Shown: positions 35,003 to 45,100 of the stretch, piece after piece
Position numbering within the stretch: position 1 is the stretch's first letter
How the letters are laid out: each line of letters begins with the position of its first letter
Source: Phymorhynchus buccinoides
Taxonomy: Eukaryota; Mollusca; Gastropoda; Neogastropoda; Raphitomidae
NCBI GenBank assembly: GCA_017654935.2
Contig: CM065686.1
Span: 22,544,134-22,608,133 of the forward strand
Direction: 5' to 3'
Length of the DNA stretch: 64,000 nt
The notes under the pieces: generated by a model
Seen by the model: the letters and a program-made list of their open reading frames with translations, nothing else
Database searches by the model: none
Told to the model about the DNA's origin: nothing
Translations under genes and position numbers: made by a program

Positions 35003-37810
35003 CGTGTGCCCATGCACTTAGCATACGTTAAACCCAGTGGCAACGAAAAAGTTGTCATTTGGTCAAAATTTACCCCCCCCCCCCCCCTTTCCTTCCTCAT
35101 CAGTCACACATAAAATCGCATGCAAAAAAAAAAAAAAAAAAAAATGGTGGCGCGCCTCTGGCTGCGACGCGCTCTCCAGGTGGGAGCAACCCGAATTTCA
35201 CAGAGACGCCTCTGTGACTATAAAGTACCTAATACCTAATACCTAGTTTGCTACCATTCAATGTGCCACTGTGCCACAGTGAATCAACATCTCCTATTGC
35301 TTCCACCACTCCCCGTGGGGATACCCGGGGGAGAGGGGGGGGTAAAAATAGTTCCCCCAACTTCTGTGCTTGTAACTTCCTCTAATCTGCCACTCTCTTT
35401 GACTCTGCCTTTTCCCTTTGCTTTCTATCATCAAAGATATTCTAAAAGGGTAAGATGGATTACTTAAAAGCTCGGCGAACCGGGCTGATAGAGTTATCGT
35501 TAGTGGGGACGTGTACACTATTCACAGTGGAGGCTATCCAAAAACTCGGACTGGAACTTGAACGGAGAATTCAACTGGCCTATCAATGTGTAAAATGTGT
35601 CACGTTTCAAAGGGACATAACCAGTGTTTCTGTCCTCACTACTCATATAGGGAAAAGAGACCGGATGTTTATCTTCCCCTGTACAGTCTTTGCTATCATC
35701 TTCTATCTTTCTGGTCCATTCTCCTGCCTTTTTTAAAAAAAATCTTCCAAATAATGTTTCTCCTTTGAGCTCCTCCGAAATTGGAATGTGTCGGCTGTAC
35801 GCAGCAGGGAGACCAGTGAAAACTGAAAACCGGACACATACGTATCTTTACCCATTATGGCCATATGGCCTGGGAACGCAGAAGAAGAAGAAGAAGAAGA
35901 AGTCTCCACCAGTGTGCAATCTATTACATGCGTGTGGTCTGGCAGATCGACCACGGAAAGCGGCGGAAGTCATTTTGAAGTGAACAATTATAAAGTAAGA
36001 GAGCGTGAGAAACACCTGAACTGGGTGTTTTGGGGTGGTTGTGGGTTTTTTTTGCTTTGCCAGTTTATTTTCTTTTTCAGGATCATGTCTTACGGTTCCA
36101 GAATGTGGACCTCTCGTGGATCGTCAATGCGCAGTCCCACCGTGTCGTCCATGAAGAAGTGCATGTGGGCATTCTCGTAGCACAGGAAGTTGCCCTCCCG
36201 CAGCTGGTTGTAGCGGAAACAAGGCCGCGGGTCTTTGGGCGTGTAGAAGATAACAAACGATGGGTTGCCTTCAGCGTCCTGAAATTTGAAATAACAGTGG
36301 AACCTCCCTCATAAGACCTTCAAAAATCATCCAAAATGAGGTCTTATAAGGGAGGTGATTTTAATATTACAAAGAAGGGCAATGTCTCAGAGAAGTAGGT
36401 CTTATGTCGGAGGGAGTCTTATAATGGGAGGTCTTATAACGGATGTTCCACTGTAACAGGTTTTGTGGATTGTGTGACCCAAAAAAATGCATCCCACAAA
36501 ATTGGTAATAAAACACAATACTGTAAAGTACCTTGTATAAGCCCCCCACTAAAAAAATTTTGTTTGTTGTTTGTGAATGTTCCAGGTTGGAGTAACGTTC
36601 CCAAAAGAGTGTCAAGCACCATCTATACTAACCCCCCACCCCTTCCACCTCCCTCCCTTCCCATGCTCAACAAAAGTTTGGTTGTATGAGAATTTTTCAT
36701 TTCGGATGTTCATGAAGTTCAGTGTGAATGTTTATGTTCCTATGATTTTTCATTTCAGATTTTTTAGGTTTTCAGGAATTCTAGTTTCAGGTTTTGGGAC
36801 CCCACTTGCATCCCTGTGGTACATACAAAGAGGTATGTGGCCCACACATGCATACACACACATACCATATTTTACGGGCTATAAGGTAATACATACTTCT
36901 CTTTCCAGGCTGAGACCCTTGCTCCTTAACTCTTTCACCCCGTACTGATTCCCAGTAGCTTTTCATCACAGATGTAGTAAAATCGACAATTTTCATATCT
37001 ACTTTTGCTTGCTTTGTTTGCATATCAAGTGTGAGTGTTTGGTATTGTTGGACAGAACAAGTCTCTACCTATAACCACATCAAGTTTCTTCGACTATGTT
37101 TTCCATTATCACACCAGAAATGCAGGAATACAAACATACCCATCTTGTTCTGATAGTGGTGGTGTTTTTTGCCTTTTTGCCACTACAGGCCGCGCTTTCA
37201 GTTGGTCTTTTGAAAAGCTGCTTGTGACCAATTTAGCCTAGTTTCGCACAAAAGAAAGCACACAGAAGACAGATAACTGATTGTTGAATACAATTAAAGA
37301 AGCTTTGTCCCTTAGACCATACTTGGACGTGTACTGTTCACAATCAAAGTCAACACACATATGGTATTTTTCTGAATATAAAGCGAACCTTACTATAAGG
37401 CGCACACCCAAAATTATGCCAAAAATTCAGATTTAGTTCTCATATTTTCTTACTTTATTAGTAGTCATATTATCAGGCGCAGGGATCTCAGTCTAAGACA
37501 AAAAGTATTGCCTTATAGTAAAAATAATAAAGTATATGCGTGCTGCATACCGAACGAAGGAAACTTCTACCACACTTATGTGCGTGCTACGTAGTGAAAA
37601 AGGTCAAATGCGACTAGTATAAGTTTCTTTCCACTGTATCTTATTTGTAAGGCAGTAAGAAACTGTTAAAACAAAATCAGAAATACAGCTGCGGATCTTG
37701 GGGCGTTTGGAAGAGAACGAACAATGTGTTGCCTTCAGCGTCCTAGAATTTGAAATAACAGGGTTTCGTGGATTTTCAGATACAACATGGATACATGCAT
37801 GCATGCACAC

Positions 37811-37853
<43 letters not shown>

Positions 37854-37859
37854 ATGCAT

Positions 37860-37920
<61 letters not shown>

Positions 37921-40900
37921 AGCATGCATACATGCCCGTTTCCATGGACACACACACGCTCACAAGCCCACATGCACGCAAGTTTTCAGGGACACATAAA
38001 ACACACACAGACAGACACAGAGAACACACACACTACACTGCTCCACAAGACCGTTTATACCTCCAGACACCTGCCATGATGAAGGTAGTGAGGGTAGACA
38101 ACTCCCATCTTCAACACGGCCACCATCCCCCTCATCACCATCCCCATGATGTTCGGCGCCAGGTCCGGGAACTTGTCCACGATGCGACGTCCAGGATACT
38201 TCTTGGAGGCCCGCGATCTGGCCTCGTCCCAGCTGATGGCCGGTGAAGAAGAGGTCCCCCCTGGTGCCTTTCTCGGCAAAGAAGAATCTGAGGAAACCGA
38301 CGTCTTCCGGGCTTGCTGGTGTAGGTCGGAGGTGTTAGCTGCCCCTAAAACAAAAAAATTGTGGGCGTCAAAGAGGTGTTAGCAGCCCCTAAAACAAAAC
38401 AATTGTTGGCGTCGATTTAACCGATTTTTTCGTTGTTTTTTTCTTCTAGAACTACAGTTCCCAATTGGAATTTTTTTTTATAATACTACAGTAGAACCTC
38501 GCTTTTAAGATCTTGAAAAATCAGCCCCCCCTCCCCCCCCCCCCCCCAAAAGGTCTTACTAGGGAATGGTGTTATTGTGGAGGTGCACACTCAGTAGTCT
38601 GAATATGAAGGGGAAAATCTCCTCCGAAGTTGGAGTGTGGCTGCCCACATGGTGGGGTAATAAAAACGGTCACACGCGTAATGTTTTCATCCTTAGCTGG
38701 TGCATTTGTACCATAGTGTTTAACTCTTCTACTGCCAACGTTTTTGGCTTACTAATTACTGTTACTAACCAAGTAATTTTTAGATTTTTACCCAAAACGC
38801 CACTTACTTTGAAAAAATAATCACAAAAAAATTGCCGCACTCTCCTCTTCAAACACTTCTAAATCACGTAACAAATTTGCCACTTCAAACTCTTTTTTAA
38901 TACGTTAAAGTTCAGTTTCACTGATTTTTGCAGCTGTAAAGCCTTCAAAAGCTTCGTCGTCGCTGTCGCCATTTTGTAGTAACTTTTTCTTAAAATCGCT
39001 GTCAGTCTCCATCGGAAAAAACGCTGATTTGCAGCACCAAACTTCACAGTTGAAAGCCAACAGGCAGCCATTTGCAAGACTGGTCTATCCGGTACACAGT
39101 GCGCATGTGTGCATGAAAGGAAATGCGTGATGTCATTGACTAAAAATAGTGTAATGGGGGACACCAGTGTTTCCCCAAGCACTCGGCGGGCGTACCCACC
39201 CATGGTGTCAGCGCATAGCCGATAATATCGGCGGGTGTACCCGCCGATGGTAGTACAAGAGTTAATTGCTTCGGCTGTTGGGATGATCCCTGGAGTCTTT
39301 AAGCCAGGGAACGACAACAACAACAAGGGGAAAATCAGTGAAAATGTCTTGGGGTCACATCTTATAGAAAGTCTTAATAGGATTCCACCATATGGTTGTA
39401 TCGATTATCCTAAGCATGTTTTTTATGTTAAAATTACAGTTGTATTACAACACACACACACACACCACACAACACTTATATACACAACAGGTGCTAGTTT
39501 TCACAAAAAGCAATTCGTAAATATTCAATTCCTATGTAAAACTGTAACACACCAAAACATTTCTGTTTTCAGAAATGTGTAAGCACCTGATTAAAATAAA
39601 CCTCAAACTAATATAACAGATCTAAGAGATTATGCATTCTAGAAATGTAATTACTTTTAAGTTATCCCTTTCGCTGCATATGCCACATTTCTCCACCACA
39701 CTTCTTTTTCTTCTGCGTTCCCAGGCCATAAGGTCACAATGGGTACGTACGTGTCCGCTTTTCCAGTTTTCACTGATGTCCTCACTGCATTCAGCCGGCA
39801 CATTCTGATTTCGGAGGAGCGCAACGAACAGGGCCAAAAAAGTCAGAAAGATAGTAAGTAGATGACACAAAGCAAAGGGAAAAGGCAGAGTCAAAGAGAG
39901 TGACAGATTAGAGGAAGTTACAAGAACAGAACTTCCAGAAGGTGGGGGATCTATTTGTACAGAAGACACACACACCCCACACATCTGGTATCCCCACGGG
40001 GGGGTCCACCACACTGATTTATCATCCTTGTCACTAAAAGGCGCGAAAGTTAGGACCTGTCATCCAATAATTACCTTATGTTGTTACTTTAGGGAGATAA
40101 GGAAAAGCCTCATTCGTGTTTTGATACATGTCATGGGAGCATTGAGCATTAACAGTATTCTAGATGCAGACTTTTCTTAACCGAGGCAAGCTTGACAGAA
40201 ATTTTGGGCTGAAAAATTTCTGCTAGCGAAAGGGTAAATTCTTCTTCTTCTTCAATAGCTCAGACAGTTTGCTGTCAATTATGAGCGCAGATGCGTCAAG
40301 CTGCCGTTATGCACCTAACTAAGAAAATAGTTAGGCCCAGCAAGTCCGACTTCGGCTGGAGGAAATCTTTTTGAAAGTGTTTCTTGAAAAAAAGGCAGGA
40401 GAATGGACCGGTTAGGCAGAAAGGTAGTAGATGACAGTAAGCAAGGGGAAAAGGCAGAGTCAAAGAGAGTAACAGATTAGAGGAAGTTACGAGCACAGAA
40501 CATCCAGAAGGTGGGGGAACTATTTATAACAAAAGACCCCCCCCCCCCAGTATTCCCATGGAGGGAAGGGTAAATAAATCATGGTCAACACCATGGATAT
40601 TACCCCGCCACGTGGGCAGCCTCACTCCGACGGTCACACGCGTAATGTTCTCATCCCATTTGTACCGCGTTCAAGTGCTTCAGCTTTTCAGATGATCCCT
40701 GGAGTCTTTTAGCCAGGGTACAACAACAACAACAACAACCACAGACATCTGCAGACAAAGCTTTCTTTTGTTACAAAATAATGGAATGATTGTGAGCCTT
40801 TTTTTCTGCCTATAAATTGCTGGTATTTGATGTGCAAGTGCAGTGGTTTGAGGTGTAGAGTGGCACAGTGGTATCGCGTTCGCTTCGTGTCAAGTAAACC

Positions 40901-40971
40901 CGAGTTCGAACCTGGGTACAGGGGATTTTTTCCTCTCATTCTGCACTAGGCCTTAACGGTCTGAACGTGGA

Positions 40972-41002
<31 letters not shown>

Positions 41003-41606
41003 CGTGTGCCCATGCACTTAGCACACGTTAAACCCAGTGGCAACGAAAAAGTTGTCATTTGGTCAAAATGTAATTCATCATCAGTGACAAAAATCGCATG
41101 CAAAACAAAACAAATATTGGGTGGCGCGCCTCTGGCTGCGATGCGCTCTCCAGGTGGGAGCAACCCGAATTTCACAGAGACGCCTCTGTGACTATAAAGT
41201 ACCAAATACCAAATAATACCAAATGAAGCCTGATGAAGTATTGTAATAAATACGAAAGCTTACAATGAACAGTGTTGTGTTTTGGGGTGAATATCTTAAA
41301 GACAAACCTTTCTTTGGGCTATCATCCATGGCGGCCGGGGTGGCAGGTTTGTCGAGCACAGCGCCGCACACAGGCCTGTGGGTCTTCCAGTCGGCGCGCT
41401 GACAGTCGTGGGAGCAGTAGGCCACAGCGCGACAGGAGCTACACCGGTTCATAGTCTCACGCTGCAGCCCACATTTCTGAAGAAACAGAACTCAACCATA
41501 CAGTCATGATCTTTGCAACAACAACTACTGTGCAATGAAATAAGACAGTTGATATGACACTTCATATGATCATTGATATGAGCATCCCCCTGCCTCCTGC
41601 ATGCAT

Positions 41607-41653
<47 letters not shown>

Positions 41654-42102
41654 AATCAGGTCACACAGAGAGAGAGAGGGAGAGATAGAGAGAAAAAGAG
41701 AGAGAGAATGTGTGTGTGTGCTCTTTGTTGACTGAGATCAGCATCAGACTGGCACCCTCAGGTACAATTAATTAAGAGCTTCTCACCCTTCCTTCTTTTC
41801 TTTAGCTTCTCAGAGGGTAGCAGGTCAGGGTTGCTGTTGAATGAAGTCACCTTTGTTCCTGGTTTTATCTTAATAGACTGTGAGAAGCATAAGGGAAATT
41901 GAGTCTGTGATGTCACAACCTGGCACAAAATGGTGGCCTCCTTAAACCTTCAATCTGGCACTTTCCCATCGCGTTTATACGCTGATCTGAACTCGTATCG
42001 ATTTTTTATTTGTAGATACAAGCCTATATTTACTTATAATCTTGCAATAGAGATTAACTTCTATTTGGACTTTATGTCCCCTTTATTGCTTTAATCATGA
42101 AG

Positions 42103-42162
<60 letters not shown>

Positions 42163-45100
42163 ACATGACAAGTCATCTTGGTCCCATCTCCCTGGTTTCC
42201 ATCATCATCAGGTCTGGTGGTGTTTTTTCCTTCCGCTTCGGTCTTTAGGCCTGAGGACTTCTTGGTGGGGGCTTTTTCTGAAACAGTGGTGTGGAACCAT
42301 GAGGCCATATTATGGGATAGGACGCGATATCCAGAGTTATTGTTCTAATTGTGTTTCCATAGAGAATCTCCAGAGTTATTTTCTTTGAGTTTTGTTAGAG
42401 AATCTCCAGAGTAACTGTTCTTTGCGTTTCCATAGAGAACCTCCAGAGTTACTGTTCTTTGCGTTTCCATAGAGAACCTCCAGAGTTACTGTTCTTTGCA
42501 TTTCCATAGAGAATCTCCAGAGTTACTGTTCTTTGCGCTTCCATAGAGAATCTCCAGAGTTACTGTTCTTTGTGTTTCCTTAGAGAATATCCAGAGTTAT
42601 TGTTATTTGAAGAAGCACAGGCAACAATGGAGCAGCCGAATATTGGGGCAGGTCCCCAAAGGCCAACTAAAAGTCCCCTTTTCTGCAGCACTAAAAGACA
42701 GTACAAATATGAAATGCAGAAAATAGATCACCAGACAAAATTCAAGTGATTCTGTGCAGCTGTTGACAAGATAAAATCATTCTATTACTTGTGGCGGTAC
42801 CATAGCTGATGAGGTTTAGCCGAGGCGTGGTTACCGCTACACCTATCTATATTGTTAAAATCTCGGGACTTTACTGGTGTTGCACTGCCTCCGGGCATAG
42901 CAGCCAGTATTGTTCCCACCATCTTTGTATTTACAAATGTCCCATATGTGTCTATGACCGAGAGGACGTAACACCATTTTTCATTCATTGACAATATAAC
43001 TTTATAATATATCTGTATTGTTAAAATGTTCGGGACTTTAGTGGCGTTGCACAGCCTCCGGGCATTGCCTCCAGGATTGTTCCCACCATCTTTATATCTA
43101 CTAATGTCCCATGTGTCTGTTCCAGACCGGAGGACGTTAAAGAGATTTTCATTCATTGACAAGATAATGTTCACAAGTTTGAAGTTTTAAGATACACAAC
43201 AAATAAAAAAGACACATGATCGCAATACCTCGCCACTCAATATGGAAGGCAATGGGATCACCACAACACGGCTAAAAAAAAACATGCAGGGTTCATAGCC
43301 AAACAGCATCCTAATTTTCACAAACTTTCAAAGCCCAACTTTAGGGTTTTCTCAAATCGAAGGTTTTTCGGAAAACGGCACAATATGCTGAGCCCTTGTT
43401 GGATGCATCATTTCGCAGCCATACTTTATATGCAGAATTTTATAGCCAAAGCTCACTGAAGGCACATTTGCCCGGCAATTGTGCGCTACGCGTAAAGATC
43501 GGATGTCTTTAAAGGGAAGCAACTCGCGTCAATTCCGGCAAAAAATCGAAAGTAAGTCGCACCGATCGTATGCATAAAAATATTCATTTTATATCATAAT
43601 TATAAAAAAAATTCTTGGCACAATGATTCAAAATTATGCTCCTGGGCGATTTGGGGGGCAGATTGATGAAGATTTGACAGTAGCTCAAAATTCACAAACT
43701 TTCAAAGACACTACTCTTGGTTTTTCATTTTTCACAAACTTTCATGGGCCTTGAAAATGAAGTCTATTTTCCCCAAACCTTCCCAAACTTTCCCAACTAC
43801 TGTGAACCCTGAACATGGTAATATCCTAAAACAGAAATACTTTTATTCCCAGCACTGGATGCATTGGACTGTAGAGGGGAAGTATTGTTTTTTTTATCTT
43901 GTTGATTTTTTGCTCCTTTTGTTGTCTGCTTTTTGCTCTTTTTGCTGTTTTCTTGTTTGTCTGTGTTGATAAAGGCGCAATCGCTGAAATATCCAGTAGT
44001 TGTGTAGTGTCTCTTGTGAATAAAACAACGTAACTTTACACTTGTTGTGTGCTTGTTTGCTTGTTGTATGAATCAGTTTAGGGTTAAAGTTCGTTCTTTT
44101 CATATCTCAGAGAGAAAAAGAAAGAAAAATCAAGTTCTTTTACTTTTTATTCTTTGCAGCAAATTCCTCTAAACTGGTGCCCGCGGTAAGACAAAAAGGC
44201 AACTTTAGCATTAAGACATGCACCACGAAGCTGTTCCGTGGGTTAAATTCAAGTAAAAAAAAAATTTATGTGATGAAAATAGCCCTTAACTGATTCTAAC
44301 CCTATTCCTTGCCCGAATCAAAGCAAAATTTGAAAGAAACCAGAGCTGAGAATAAAGGTACTTTTTTCTAGGATTTAACTGTTGGATTTTCAGCTGCATT
44401 GTTGTATCCATATTGAGTGATGAGAGATTGCAATCAGACAGAATGCATGGTTACCGGTAGCCTATCAACATTTGACAGTCTTAGTTCAAAACGTTTCTTG
44501 GTGGCCTAAAAATCAGTGCTAGGAATATAGGTCAGATATTTTACGGACTATAAGGCGATACTTTTTTGTCCAGACTGAGACCCCTGTGCCTATTAATATG
44601 ACTAACAATATAGTAAGAAATTATAATAATAAGATAAAACAAGATAGCAACGCCATGTAAACATAGTCCCAGTATCAACAACACCCCCCCACACATATAC
44701 TCTCCCTCACATGCATGCACACACACACACACACACACATACTTGCTCAGTCTGATGAAAGTGGGTACACACCTTTAATCTGAGGGGTGCACACCCTTAA
44801 CATGGAGACATATCTGCCACTCTGCGACATTTAAACCCCATGTGGCATAATTTGTGCTGCAATATCTTCTACTCTTAGTATTGCACCCCCATACAAAATT
44901 TGAAGTGATTCCATGCAGTATTTCACGAGATATAAGAAGGTGAAGAAAAATGGAGACATGTCTGCCACTCGGAGACATTTTATTCCTGGGGCATAATTTA
45001 TGTAGCAATGTATTGTATTCTAGGTATTACACCTTTGCACAAAATTTGAAGGGATTCTATCTTCTACTTCACGAGATATAGCTCAGACAGAAAATTATAC

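Noticed and set aside
37604..38080. Long Cys/Val and His/Thr frames
   Set aside because: Translation of the CA microsatellite.
38859..39326. 155-residue minus-strand frame
   Set aside because: It spans the TTAA element and part of a dispersed repeat; no transposase motifs.
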